Counted from the first letter of the stretch, positions 42,553 through 51,725 are shown. The stretch: DNA of 64,000 nt from Betaproteobacteria bacterium MOLA814 (GCA_000496475.1 AYMW01000001.1:691358-755357), one strand, 5' to 3'. Made by a program: numbers and translations. Notes: generated by a model not told the origin, from the sequence alone.

Positions 42553-43899
42553 TTACAACTTGGAGCGCACGCGCTTAAGTCGATGCGATTGGGCAATTTC
42601 AGTAACGAATTTAATTTTTACAGGGACCATATATGCCTGTAGCCGCACACCGCATAGTTGCCGAATAGAACGGCGGGCCAATGCTTCATCGGAGCCTTCA
42701 CGGAGGATTACATTTACACAAACAATTTCCCCCAAAATCACATTGGGTTCCCCGTACACAACGGCATCGGCGACCTCGGGGCAATCAAGAATAACCGTCT
42801 CGACTTCCGCTGGATAGACTTTTTGGCCCCCCACGTTAATGATGTCGGACTGCCTTCCCAAGATGCGAATCCACTCGCCGTCCGTTTCAACCAAGTCGCC
42901 CGTGATCAAGAATCCGTCATCTGTAAAGGGACTTTCAGCATTGATATAACCAAGCATCGCCGCGTCTGCACGGATCTGGAGAATATTGTCAACCACCCGA
43001 ACGTTGTAACCCGCACCACCCAGCTTCAGCCACAAGGAGTCTGGCGAACGCGACTTGGCTCGGAGCACACCAAGTTCAATCATTCCATAAGTCTGTCGCA
43101 GCTCGATTCCGGGAAATACCTTCCGAAGATTTCGCAAGGTTGTCTCGGGCATGGGCTCTGCACCGTAGGTGATTAATTTCAGCGAACTCAGGTCATGGCC
43201 ACTATACGCCCTGCTGATGAGGAGCATATTCAGAAAACTAGGTGTCGTTGGCAGTAGCTCAATGCCATACGCAGCGATCAGCTCACAAACATGCTCTGGG
43301 GTTCTGCGCTCTGGCACTACGATAAGACATAGATTGGAAAGGCAATGCAGCAAAGTGTTGAGGCCACCCCAATGATCGAAGAGCAGGAAGTTCAAGGTGA
43401 TCATGGCAGGTCGGACGACATGAAATTTCTCTAGGAGTTTTGAGAAATCATGGACCACCGCCTTGGGCTTGCCTGACGATCCCGAGGTGAACAGCACCAG
43501 TCCAGGCACCCGTCTCTCCATCACGATTTTGTAAAGTTCGGGAATATTATTTGGCTGAAGCCGCTCGATCTTGGGTGCATCGCCCGATACATCAACGATC
43601 CAAGCAGGAGAGACTTCGCTCTGGAAGTCTCGTAGTGAGTCGAACGCCTCAGGAGTCAGAGGAATCACAATGCAACAGCGCTCAATAAGTGCAAGCAACA
43701 TACTCACCGCGAGTGGAGAATAATCTCCACGCAGAATCACCGGTGCACCTGGCTGAACTCCCTGGACTTCCAGCCACTCGATTTGCTGACGCACGTCCGC
43801 TTCAAGCTGACCATAACTCATGGACTCTCCCCGGAAAACCACTGCGGTGGCTTCGGGCTTGGATGCAAATCTATCGAGTAGAAATTTTATTTGACTCAA
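42553..43899 (-). CDS. Acyl-AMP ligase (ANL superfamily)
   Basis: 448-aa adenylating enzyme. LVLFTSGSSGKPKAVVHD is the P-loop-like motif A3, LITYGAEPMP and RQTYGMIELG the A4/A5 regions, and FLITGDLVETDGEWIRILGRQSD (A7/A8) with VGGQKVYPAEVE complete the fold. The C-terminal catalytic-Lys region ends HRLKRVRSKL, a short version. It is 17 bp upstream of the deacetylase start and 9 bp downstream of KAS III. It probably activates a carboxylic acid for transfer to the ACP of this cassette; the acid is unknown. Confidence 0.88.
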   Translation of the reverse strand: MSQIKFLLDRFASKPEATAVVFRGESMSYGQLEADVRQQIEWLEVQGVQPGAPVILRGDYSPLAVSMLLALIERCCIVIPLTPEAFDSLRDFQSEVSPAWIVDVSGDAPKIERLQPNNIPELYKIVMERRVPGLVLFTSGSSGKPKAVVHDFSKLLEKFHVVRPAMITLNFLLFDHWGGLNTLLHCLSNLCLIVVPERRTPEHVCELIAAYGIELLPTTPSFLNMLLISRAYSGHDLSSLKLITYGAEPMPETTLRNLRKVFPGIELRQTYGMIELGVLRAKSRSPDSLWLKLGGAGYNVRVVDNILQIRADAAMLGYINAESPFTDDGFLITGDLVETDGEWIRILGRQSDIINVGGQKVYPAEVETVILDCPEVADAVVYGEPNVILGEIVCVNVILREGSDEALARRSIRQLCGVRLQAYMVPVKIKFVTEIAQSHRLKRVRSKL

Positions 43900-43908
43900 A
43901 ACGATCTT

Positions 43909-44931
43909 TCAAAATTGAACCAGCGCCGTTGCCCATGAGAGGCCAACGCCGAACCCGCACAAGACAACAAGTTGCCCTTTGGCAAACGAACCGTTAGCTA
44001 AAAGCTTAGCAAGAACGACGGGAATGGAAGAGGAGACGAGATTTCCTGTCTCGGCCATGTCGATCACCATTTTGCTTGCAGGGATCTTCAAACTGCGGGC
44101 GATGCCTTCAAGCGCGAGCTGACTGGCTTGGTGAAATACAAACAACGAAACATCGTCGAGCGACTTGTTTTGTTTGGCTAATATGCTTCGCACGGCTGCA
44201 GGTACAGCATTATTGAAAAAACTCAATACGCCCATGCCGTCCATTTGTATATGATTTGGACTGTGAATCCGTCCACTCTTGTCTGGAATCACGACCTCAT
44301 CCACAGTAGAAGCCGCATGGCGGGCTCCACCATTCTTGATGATGAAACGATCTGCATGTTTACCAGAGGTTCCGAAAGTCATGTCGAGAACGGTCATGCA
44401 TGGTTGCTGGGCTGAGACGACCGCTGCTGCTGCGCCATCACCAAACAGGGGGCGAATAGATCGATCAACAGGATGCACCAGACGGGAATAGGTATCCGCT
44501 GTGATGACGAGAACTCGGTGAGCGGTTCCGCTCGCAACCAAGCTTCGCGCAATACCGAGGGCATACATAAAACCTGAGCAGGCGTGACTAATGTCAAATG
44601 CCATTACCTCGGTGGGCATGTCGAGCCGCGCATGCAAAAGCGTCGAATTTGGCGGAAGTACATGATCAGGCGTCTGCGTACAGAAAATCAAGGCATCAAT
44701 ATCGCTGGCGTGCAGTTGCAATTTCTTCAAAACATCAACGGCGGCCTCATACGCGAGATCGAGTGCGGTGACGCCCGGGCCGGCGATGGGCCGCGATATG
44801 ACGCCAGTCCGTTCCACCGTTTTGCTCATATCCCAATGTGGATTTTCAACCTGAAGTTGTTCATTGGTGACCGTGTCTTTGCCAAGGCTATATGCAATGG
44901 CTTCAATGCCTATCCCGGAATTACTGTTCAT
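43909..44931 (-). CDS. 3-oxoacyl-ACP synthase III-like (KAS III)
   Basis: Thiolase-fold condensing enzyme, 340 aa from ATG 44931. The catalytic triad is intact: Cys118 in DISHACSGFMYAL, His267 in FVFHQASQLALEG and Asn297 in ETGNLVSSSIPVVL. FGDGAAAAVV and the C-terminal GFGVGLSWATAL fit FabH-like enzymes. It should condense an acyl starter with malonyl-ACP to make a beta-ketoacyl-ACP. Overlaps the metallo-hydrolase gene by 11 bp. FabH homologues are also encoded in flagellin and LPS glycan islands that make hydroxyacyl sugars. Confidence 0.92.
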   Translation of the reverse strand: MNSNSGIGIEAIAYSLGKDTVTNEQLQVENPHWDMSKTVERTGVISRPIAGPGVTALDLAYEAAVDVLKKLQLHASDIDALIFCTQTPDHVLPPNSTLLHARLDMPTEVMAFDISHACSGFMYALGIARSLVASGTAHRVLVITADTYSRLVHPVDRSIRPLFGDGAAAAVVSAQQPCMTVLDMTFGTSGKHADRFIIKNGGARHAASTVDEVVIPDKSGRIHSPNHIQMDGMGVLSFFNNAVPAAVRSILAKQNKSLDDVSLFVFHQASQLALEGIARSLKIPASKMVIDMAETGNLVSSSIPVVLAKLLANGSFAKGQLVVLCGFGVGLSWATALVQF

Positions 44932-45547
44932 CGTTCTTCTTCCAGAATTCCTGCAACATAAATGGCTTCCCGTGACCCGCATAGACCAGATAGTCTTCAG
45001 GCAACTCCCGCAATTTCTGCAAACTGTCCTTCAATTTGACCTTGTCGCCGCCCGGTAGATCGGTGCGACCAGGACCACCAGGCATCAACGTATCGCCGCT
45101 GAACAGATTACTACCGATCAACAGGCACACCCCCCCCGCTGTATGGCCAGGGGTATGAATGACTCTGACGGGAAACCCCGCCACATTCAAGTCTTCCGGC
45201 CCTTTGGCGAAATCCTCGCCAAAGGGTGGGATCGAAATGCTGTTTTTAGTTTCGAAAAGTATCTTGTACAGATTAGCCTGCTTCAGCAGCTTTGCATCGT
45301 CAGCGTGAAGAAAAAACGGTATTTGGTACTTTTGCATCAGCCCAGAGATCGCACCTATATGGTCGTAATGCGCGTGGGTATTGAGTATGGCAACAGGCCG
45401 CACGCCAAGTTCAGTGATAAGTTCCGAAATCGCCTCAGGGTCACTCCCCGGGTCAACAATCAAGACCTCCCGCTGGGCGTTCGAGATCAAGTAGCAGTTT
45501 TGCCGCCACTTGCCATTCACAAAAGTCGTAACATGGAAATCACTCAT
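44921..45547 (-). CDS. MBL-fold hydrolase (possible thioesterase)
   Basis: 208-aa metallo-beta-lactamase-fold protein with the zinc ligands NTHAHYDHIGAI (His58, His60, Asp62, His63), IHTPGHTAGG and FSGDTLMPGG, and AGHGKPF at the end. Related to glyoxalase II-like hydrolases, which include editing thioesterases of polyketide systems. In this cassette it could hydrolyse mis-loaded acyl-ACP; that is inference. Its start overlaps the ketoreductase stop by 4 bp. Confidence 0.87.
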   Translation of the reverse strand: MSDFHVTTFVNGKWRQNCYLISNAQREVLIVDPGSDPEAISELITELGVRPVAILNTHAHYDHIGAISGLMQKYQIPFFLHADDAKLLKQANLYKILFETKNSISIPPFGEDFAKGPEDLNVAGFPVRVIHTPGHTAGGVCLLIGSNLFSGDTLMPGGPGRTDLPGGDKVKLKDSLQKLRELPEDYLVYAGHGKPFMLQEFWKKNDEQ

Positions 45548-46245
45548 AAGCCTCCGAAATACACCGTTTGGCAACTAATGTTTCGAGCCAGGGGAGAAGC
45601 AAAGAAATTAATGGCATGCATGATTTCTTCGACCTCCAGCACCTTGGGTTTAAGCAAGGCCTCTTGCTTCGCTGCCAAAGCTTTGGGGCTGAGCGAGTCC
45701 AGCATACCGGAGTTGGCGACAAGCGACAGACCCAGCGTGTTGATGGTAATGTCAACATTTCCGCATTCACGGGTCAGCGCCCTCGCCATGGCTTCGACGC
45801 CTGCCTTGCTTGCGTTGTAAAGCGCGCTCCCCACACTTCCCAGGGGCACATTGATGGATGAAAAATTCACAATGCGCCCATAGCGCTGGCGTTGCATCAA
45901 CTTCAAGGTTTCACGCGATACCAAGAAGTTCCCCAGCAAATTGGTATTCAGTATGTCCTGCGCACTCGCTCCACGCGTCAAAATCCCGAGGCTAGCCTGT
46001 GTAAGGCCCGCGTTGTTGATCAGTAAATTTACGGGCACTTTCAATGCGGTGATTTGCTTGAGCATCGAGACAACGCTTGGCTCATCACTGACATCAACGT
46101 TAAAGTGCCTGTAATCTTGATGATCAATGGTCGAAGCTTGCCGCGAACAGCCGTAGACCACCAGCCCTACTTGCAAAAACTGTTCGGCCAAAGCTTTGCC
46201 CAGCCCCCGACTGGTGCCGGTGATGAGAACGCTTCCTTTGTTCAT
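45544..46245 (-). CDS. 3-oxoacyl-ACP reductase-like SDR (FabG type)
   Basis: 233-aa classical SDR. TGTSRGLGKALAEQF at residues 10-24, NNAGLTQASLG, Ser130, and LYNASKAG with Tyr143 and Lys147 give a full active site. The C-terminus is shorter than in FabG and ends SCQTVYFGGL where FabG has a G-Q-T-x-x-V-x-G-G ending, a close match. It is likely to reduce the beta-keto group made by KAS III to a 3-hydroxyacyl-ACP. It is 3 bp from the ACP gene. Confidence 0.88.
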   Translation of the reverse strand: MNKGSVLITGTSRGLGKALAEQFLQVGLVVYGCSRQASTIDHQDYRHFNVDVSDEPSVVSMLKQITALKVPVNLLINNAGLTQASLGILTRGASAQDILNTNLLGNFLVSRETLKLMQRQRYGRIVNFSSINVPLGSVGSALYNASKAGVEAMARALTRECGNVDITINTLGLSLVANSGMLDSLSPKALAAKQEALLKPKVLEVEEIMHAINFFASPLARNISCQTVYFGGL

Positions 46246-46248
46246 CTA

Positions 46249-46536
46249 TCAAGCCAGCAAAGTTTCTATGTGCCGCTCAAGGGCTCCCACCGTGGTAAAA
46301 GGACTTTGTTCGGACTCGAAAGCCGACTCGTCAACCACAACAACCGATTTCCCGGTTTTCTCTTCAACCAAGCGCTCGACTGCAATGAGTAGCCGGACCA
46401 AGGCCAGCGAATCAACGTTGCTACTGGCACTGAGTAGAGGCGTGTCTGAGGACTTGTCGATCTGGCCAGAGGCATCTTGATCGGCATTTATCTCATCGAT
46501 TGCTTCGTCAATAATTTGTTTAGCTAAATTTTTCAT
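46249..46536 (-). CDS. Acyl carrier protein
   Basis: 95-aa acidic protein; SSNVDSLALVRLLIAVERL has the phosphopantetheine attachment site (Ser43 in D-S-L) and helix II of an ACP. It is more divergent than housekeeping AcpP (which has ELGADSLDTVE) and carries a long acidic N-terminus. It lies between the acyltransferase and ketoreductase genes, so it is probably dedicated to this pathway and not to general lipid synthesis. Confidence 0.87.
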   Translation of the reverse strand: MKNLAKQIIDEAIDEINADQDASGQIDKSSDTPLLSASSNVDSLALVRLLIAVERLVEEKTGKSVVVVDESAFESEQSPFTTVGALERHIETLLA

Positions 46537-46562
46537 AAAATTCCAATCGATGATGTCTAGTG

Positions 46563-47636
46563 TTAAAAATAATCAAGATCTGCAAGAGTAAAAAATACAT
46601 CCACTTGCTTTTCCAACGATCGATGCTCATTCGATGCATGGATAAAAATTGGAGTCGAATGAGGAAGGTGGCGATCTGGAATGTGGAAAAACGGAAAGCC
46701 CTTGAGCCATTTTAAAGCAGAATTTTCTATGTTCACCAAGGTGAATACCGCATCACACGAACCCTCAATCGCCAAACGTGCTGCTAAAAACTTGAGCGCA
46801 ATAGCCTCTTTTAACGTTAGTCGACGACGAAGTACCGCATCCATGGTCACAAATACCACCAAACCACCAAGCGTGACCTGCTTGAATGCCAGGTAACCTA
46901 GGCACTCACCTTGACTCCACACCCATTCAACTTTTCCATGAAATAGGGGGCCCTCTGAAAATCGCCAATTAAGGAAACGCTGACTGCGCTCAAAATGGGC
47001 ACCAGCGTGATGACGATATTCCTCGAATATCTCGGACATCACACTATCTGAGGGTTCTGCTGCAAATTTGACATTGCTGACGGCCCCCATGGCGAGTGCG
47101 GAGGCACGCAACAGCCAGCGCCATGGTGACACGAGCAACTCGGCAACCTTGATCAGCGTTGAATTGGTGAAATGGGGTTTCAAAATATTAGAAACCCGAA
47201 GTGGCAAGCCGGTTGCTGCCAAGGTGAAGGCTATTGGAAACTTAAACAGCTTTCTGTAAATAAGGTCACTGCTATCGTTGGATGTATGAACAACAACATC
47301 AATACCATCCGGAGATTTTATTGCGCGAGTCATACTTATCAATGATGCTGCGTTTCGCACCGCAGGCATGATCACAAGATCTGTAATCGTCGCTCCCCGG
47401 CAAGATATAGATGGTGTTACCCAAAATGTCCGAGGCTGAATAAAGGAACGACCGACAAGGTCTTCCATCTCATTCCTCAGACTGACACTCGTAGACGGTC
47501 CATACGGATTTTGCAGATGCTTCCAGAGTAGATGATCTGGATCAATTACCTCAGGAGAGGAATAAACAGATGCGCCTACGGCAATATGCTCAGAAAGTTT
47601 TTTTTTATTAAATAAATCCAACCCGATTGAATTCAT
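46563..47636 (-). CDS. GNAT-fold acyltransferase-like protein
   Basis: 357 aa from ATG 47636, which has a GAGTGG ribosome-binding site 7 nt upstream; a TTG start 9 codons earlier is an alternative. The layout is that of polysaccharide-locus GNAT/FemAB-like proteins: an N-terminal half with PYGPSTSVSLRNEMEDLVG and a C-terminal GNAT half (HFERSQRFLNWRFSEGP, then GYLAFKQVTLGG and LKEAIALKFLAARLA). It is 26 bp upstream of the ACP gene and probably moves an acyl group from ACP to a sugar amine. The acyl-ACP donor is inferred. Confidence 0.7.
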   Translation of the reverse strand: MNSIGLDLFNKKKLSEHIAVGASVYSSPEVIDPDHLLWKHLQNPYGPSTSVSLRNEMEDLVGRSFIQPRTFWVTPSISCRGATITDLVIMPAVRNAASLISMTRAIKSPDGIDVVVHTSNDSSDLIYRKLFKFPIAFTLAATGLPLRVSNILKPHFTNSTLIKVAELLVSPWRWLLRASALAMGAVSNVKFAAEPSDSVMSEIFEEYRHHAGAHFERSQRFLNWRFSEGPLFHGKVEWVWSQGECLGYLAFKQVTLGGLVVFVTMDAVLRRRLTLKEAIALKFLAARLAIEGSCDAVFTLVNIENSALKWLKGFPFFHIPDRHLPHSTPIFIHASNEHRSLEKQVDVFFTLADLDYF

Positions 47637-47663
47637 TTTTTTACCACTCTGCATAAGACTCAA

Positions 47664-49256
47664 TCACTTGGGAGCCTTGAACTCATCAACAATCTTATGG
47701 GCAATGCGATCTGCATTTGCCATAATTGTCAGGGTGTGTGGTTTCTCTGGCAGTATCGACAAGCTCGCACCATCGACAACATAGATACCGCTGAGAGACA
47801 TTACCTCACCAATTGAACCTGTCTCACCAATTTTTGGGGTTTTCCGCATTGGCAAAGTACCCGCGTAATGAATATCGCTCCCAGCACGTCCAGCCGTAAA
47901 GCTACCCGGTAGCAGAACAGCACCCATCGTACGGTAGCTTTTACTCAAAATATGTGCGCCTTTTTTCAGCAGGCCTTGAGTTTCATTATGGGGTGTGCAC
48001 GACACAACAAGTTGCCCATCCGCGCTAAGTCTTGCCCGTCCACCGCCATATGCGCCTGGCAAAAACATATTTCCAACCACACAAGAGCTGAGCAAAGACT
48101 TTAACAAATCAGCACCATAGCGCGTTTTTAAAGGCACATGTCGTACGAATTCGGACATCGGAACGCCTGTAGTAGAAAACGTAGCACCAAACGCCGATAA
48201 TCGATCGCCAAGCGATAAGGTAAAAGAAAGTTGCCCAAGACCAAATGCTGACTCTCTCTTCGCACCCAGAAAGCGTGGCACCCACACCATGAACGCCGCA
48301 GTAGGGCAAGACATAAGTGGCAGTGCCTCGTAATGGCCGAGAGTCTGAAGCACTAACCGGGTTGTTGCCAGTGTGCCTGCGGCCAAAATGATTTTCGTTG
48401 CACTGATCGACCGATACTCACCCTCACTGACTGCTTTCCCTTCGATGCTCCATAGACCTTCTTTTTTGGAAATACCCGACACCAAAAAACCTGCTTGCCA
48501 TTGAAAATTTTCATACCGCTGCAACGAAGATAACTCATCTACGGCTGAATATAAAGCGCGTCTGTGACATCCCCAAAGGCAATTTCCCGAAAGACTGCAA
48601 GCTTGCCGTCCATTGTGGTCCTCATTGAGTACGGCAAGCCGTGTGCGCCCCATCTTAAAACCTCGTTGCACGAGCTTTTCTCTAGACTGGTTGTAACGTT
48701 GCAGAAAGTAATCATGCAGCTTATCCATCGCTATTGGCGGTTGTGACCATTCATCAAGTCCGTAATATTCGGACAAGTCGTCACTTACACCGCCACTTAT
48801 GCCAATTCTCTTGGCAACCGCTGCATACGAATTTTCGATTTCCGATGAAGAAAAGGGAAATGATTCAAGCTCGGCGCTTGAAAAACGGGCAACACCGCAT
48901 CCCCAAGCGTTGGAGAGGCCGCCGGTTGCCAACGAGCCGATAGTGGTGAAATTTTCACCAGAAATACGGTTCTTTTCCATAAACTGGTCAAACACGTACG
49001 CAAGGGAAGGTACACGCAGCTTGGGCGACACAGCCTCAAGCATTTTGAGTGCGTGAAACTTCTCTCCCACCGTTCGTCTAGCCTGAAGTGCATCGTTAGC
49101 ACGCCACGATAGAAAATCCTCAGTTGGTGGCGGATCTTGAGCTTGTTTTCCACCATCAACCATCAAGACACGAAGACCAGCTCTCACGAGTGGAAACGCG
49201 GCAGAAACACCGGCAGGACCACTGCCCACGATGATGACATCAAAGTCAGGTTTCAT
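47664..49256 (-). CDS. GMC-family FAD oxidoreductase
   Basis: 530-aa flavoprotein of the GMC (glucose-methanol-choline) group. FDVIIVGSGPAGVSAAFPL is the dinucleotide-binding motif, with LATGGLSNAWGCGVARF in the FAD-pocket region, and the C-terminal DIHYAGTLPMRKTP, SGIYVVDGASLSILPEKPH and TLTIMANADRIAHKI match the conserved GMC tail; the His of HYAGT is the candidate catalytic base. No Tat or Sec signal. It could oxidise a sugar alcohol to a keto group. Abuts the acyltransferase and overlaps the epimerase by 4 bp. Confidence 0.9.
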   Translation of the reverse strand: MKPDFDVIIVGSGPAGVSAAFPLVRAGLRVLMVDGGKQAQDPPPTEDFLSWRANDALQARRTVGEKFHALKMLEAVSPKLRVPSLAYVFDQFMEKNRISGENFTTIGSLATGGLSNAWGCGVARFSSAELESFPFSSSEIENSYAAVAKRIGISGGVSDDLSEYYGLDEWSQPPIAMDKLHDYFLQRYNQSREKLVQRGFKMGRTRLAVLNEDHNGRQACSLSGNCLWGCHRRALYSAVDELSSLQRYENFQWQAGFLVSGISKKEGLWSIEGKAVSEGEYRSISATKIILAAGTLATTRLVLQTLGHYEALPLMSCPTAAFMVWVPRFLGAKRESAFGLGQLSFTLSLGDRLSAFGATFSTTGVPMSEFVRHVPLKTRYGADLLKSLLSSCVVGNMFLPGAYGGGRARLSADGQLVVSCTPHNETQGLLKKGAHILSKSYRTMGAVLLPGSFTAGRAGSDIHYAGTLPMRKTPKIGETGSIGEVMSLSGIYVVDGASLSILPEKPHTLTIMANADRIAHKIVDEFKAPK

Positions 49257-50527
49257 AACCGTTCATCCCATGTGCGCGGAAGCACAACGCGAGTGACTGG
49301 CGCGAGCACAAAGCTCAATATCCTCCAGCCAGCTTCGGAAAGAACTGCATGGGCTATTCCAAAGAGGCTAGCTACGAAACCATGCGGCTCGCCTAGCCCC
49401 AAAAATCGTTGGGCACCAAATGTGGTCGCTTCTGCCAGGACGGTAGCTGAATCAAGCCTCCATACGAATTCTTTCTTCCACGAAGTTGCAATGGGGTTAC
49501 CACCATCAACGATCGCAAGAAGAACAGGCCATCGAATGAAGGGTTTGGGTAAGGCAATAGCTTTGCCTCCTCGCAAACTCTCTATGATTCGCACATAGCT
49601 GCGCAACGCTGTACTGCCAGGTTGCCGCTTCATTACATAAGAAAGGAATACCCGTCCTTCGATAAGTAGGTGTCGTTTTTCATCATCACCCGCTGGGTGC
49701 ATTCCTGAATCCAATGGCCTAAGTAACAGCCCTAGTTGCCGTAGATCGGACTCAGTAGCCATCCTCGGTAAATCGAAGAGCGAGTGAAGTCGCTCAAGAC
49801 GCGACTGCTTACCAGCAAGTCTTATAACTACTGAGACAACAAATGAGGGAACAGGGACAAAGCTCCGCGACAAACGAAGTCGAACGCGTGCGATTGTGCT
49901 AAGAAATTCAGTGAAAGTGACAGGTTCAATACTCCCTAGGCACACCACACCGTGGCAAATATCTACACGCTCCGCAATTCGCAACAAGCCCAACGACAAG
50001 TCGTCAACATGTATAGGCTGCACCTTTGGGGCGGGTAGAAATGCGGGAAGGATCGGCAGATGGCGCACTGTATTAAACAATTCACCAAATAAACCACGTA
50101 GCTTGCCGCCATAAACTTGGCCAGGGCGAACCACACAGCCACCAGCGGCAAGAACGAGCTGCTCAATGTGCCATTTCGTTCGCCCATAGGCGGTTGGGGC
50201 ATCAGATCGGGCAGTTTGGCTGGATACAAAGACGAGCTTTGCACCCACATTCTGAGTGGATGTAATGAGTAGTTCTGCTGCCAGAATATCCTGCGCACTG
50301 TTCTGTTGCCCGTTAGGCGACTTTCGAGTTGCAAGATGCAAGACAACATCTGTGTCCATAGGAAGAACTGGTGCCTGGTTCGACGCGAGGTCGTAGGGAA
50401 TCCAATCGCAACCATGCAATTCTGGATATCGTCTGCACAGTCCGACAATTTGATATCCAGAAGAATGAGCCTGCTTAACAAATCGATCACCAATATAACC
50501 AGTGGTCCCTGTAACAACGATTTTCAT
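49253..50527 (-). CDS. NAD-dependent epimerase with C-terminal extension
   Basis: 424 aa. The N-terminal ~300 aa are an extended SDR: IVVTGTTGYIGDRFVKQA, FVSSQTARSDAPTAYGRTK with a Tyr-x-x-x-Lys, RPGQVYGG and VQPIHVDDLSLGL. The remaining 120 aa (from SYVMKRQPGSTALRSYVRII, through RGGKAIALPKPFIRWPVL, to the end) have hydrophobic segments and no family I recognise. Coupled to the GMC oxidoreductase and to GtrA by 4-bp overlaps. The GMC plus epimerase pair may work in sequence, as in two-step epimerisations by oxidation and reduction. Confidence 0.82.
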   Translation of the reverse strand: MKIVVTGTTGYIGDRFVKQAHSSGYQIVGLCRRYPELHGCDWIPYDLASNQAPVLPMDTDVVLHLATRKSPNGQQNSAQDILAAELLITSTQNVGAKLVFVSSQTARSDAPTAYGRTKWHIEQLVLAAGGCVVRPGQVYGGKLRGLFGELFNTVRHLPILPAFLPAPKVQPIHVDDLSLGLLRIAERVDICHGVVCLGSIEPVTFTEFLSTIARVRLRLSRSFVPVPSFVVSVVIRLAGKQSRLERLHSLFDLPRMATESDLRQLGLLLRPLDSGMHPAGDDEKRHLLIEGRVFLSYVMKRQPGSTALRSYVRIIESLRGGKAIALPKPFIRWPVLLAIVDGGNPIATSWKKEFVWRLDSATVLAEATTFGAQRFLGLGEPHGFVASLFGIAHAVLSEAGWRILSFVLAPVTRVVLPRTWDERL

Positions 50528-50934
50528 GTTTTAGAACCGGACTCAGAGTTACTAGAAGGATTAGTTTGCGTATAGAAAATAAATTTTTTACTCAAAACGT
50601 ATGAAAGTGCAACCATCACTATGTCCGACAGAAACTTGGCCATAACTGGCAGAGGTACCCATATTAGAATAAATACCAGCATCGCCGACGCAACAGGAAC
50701 ATTTGCCGCCAGAACAATAAAATACCGTACGGCCTGCTTCCCAGCAAAGCCAGACCCCGCCACATTGAAGGTATAACGCCGGTGCACTACAAAAGCAAAA
50801 GATCCAGCTGCTAGTTTGGAACCAATATTTGCAATTATTGGTCCAGCCAAGTCGAAATGGAAAAGAAAAAGAAATGTGCCCATGTCAATTCCATAGGCAA
50901 ACACCTGTATCAGCAAATACCTCAGAAAAGTCAT
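50524..50934 (-). CDS. GtrA-family membrane protein, second copy
   Basis: 136 aa from ATG 50934 (TGA overlap with the methyltransferase). Four helices: LIQVFAYGIDMGTFLFLF, IANIGSKLAAGSFAFVV, YFIVLAANVPVASAMLVF and LSDIVMVALSYVLSKKF, with the VHRRYTF and KKFIFY loops typical of GtrA. It pairs with the GtrB-like GT2 at 51.7-52.8 kb. Confidence 0.87.
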   Translation of the reverse strand: MTFLRYLLIQVFAYGIDMGTFLFLFHFDLAGPIIANIGSKLAAGSFAFVVHRRYTFNVAGSGFAGKQAVRYFIVLAANVPVASAMLVFILIWVPLPVMAKFLSDIVMVALSYVLSKKFIFYTQTNPSSNSESGSKT

Positions 50935-51725
50935 GCGCTGTTCTTTTTTATGACAACAATGTGATGAAGCGCGAACCACCGATTGAATGGCCATAGCAAT
51001 TTTTCTATAAAAGAAACCATACCGGTCATACTATCGGGAAGCAGTTGACGGAAATTCAGACCGCCTGAAATTACGTACTTGAGATAATTGCCGGCTCGTT
51101 GCTCATGCACAATTTTGAGCGACGGATGCTTGCGCTCCAGTTCCGCCCTATCACGAACAAAAACGATGTAACTCAATGCCTGATTGGCTCCATTCATTGG
51201 ACCCTCCACAGGGGTTTCCCATGCGGGAAAAGCTTTGTCGAATCCCTCGGTGCGAAAGAGTCGCTTAAATAGGAATGATGCAAATGGCCCGTAATAAGGC
51301 TCGAGCAAAATAGCACCCCCACCGGGAATTAGCACTCGTTCCAGCTCAAACAAGAATTTATCTGGGCGAGGAAAGTGATGAAAGCAGTTCTGCCCATAAA
51401 TTGTTCTGACAGAATTATCAGCAAGATCCATCGATTCTGCATTGATCACTTTATCCAGATAAGGGGAATCGACTATATCTGTTGCCAATACATTGGGATA
51501 AGAATCGCGCATGGGAGAAATACCTGCGCCTAACTCAATTTCAGCACCGTTACCAGTGAAATATTTCAAATCGAGCTTCTTGAATAGATGATGAAATTCA
51601 GTGAATACATCGCGCAACATACGTTTCTTTGCAAGCATCTTCCGATGCAGGTCTAACCGGATCACGCCGTCAACATCCATATCGTCAAGAAGTGGATCAC
51701 GCAATAAATCAAAAAAACTACTCAT
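50931..51725 (-). CDS. Class I SAM-dependent methyltransferase
   Basis: 264 aa. GAEIELGAGISPMRDSYP is motif I (E-x-G-A-G), VLATDIVDSPYLDKV motif II, IYGQNCFHHFPRPDKFL the post-II segment with a common H-H-F, and RVLIPGGGAILLEPYYGPFAS the later motif. Common in polysaccharide loci with GtrA/GtrB pairs. Substrate unknown; coupled to both neighbours by ATGA overlaps. Confidence 0.87.
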   Translation of the reverse strand: MSSFFDLLRDPLLDDMDVDGVIRLDLHRKMLAKKRMLRDVFTEFHHLFKKLDLKYFTGNGAEIELGAGISPMRDSYPNVLATDIVDSPYLDKVINAESMDLADNSVRTIYGQNCFHHFPRPDKFLFELERVLIPGGGAILLEPYYGPFASFLFKRLFRTEGFDKAFPAWETPVEGPMNGANQALSYIVFVRDRAELERKHPSLKIVHEQRAGNYLKYVISGGLNFRQLLPDSMTGMVSFIEKLLWPFNRWFALHHIVVIKKNSA

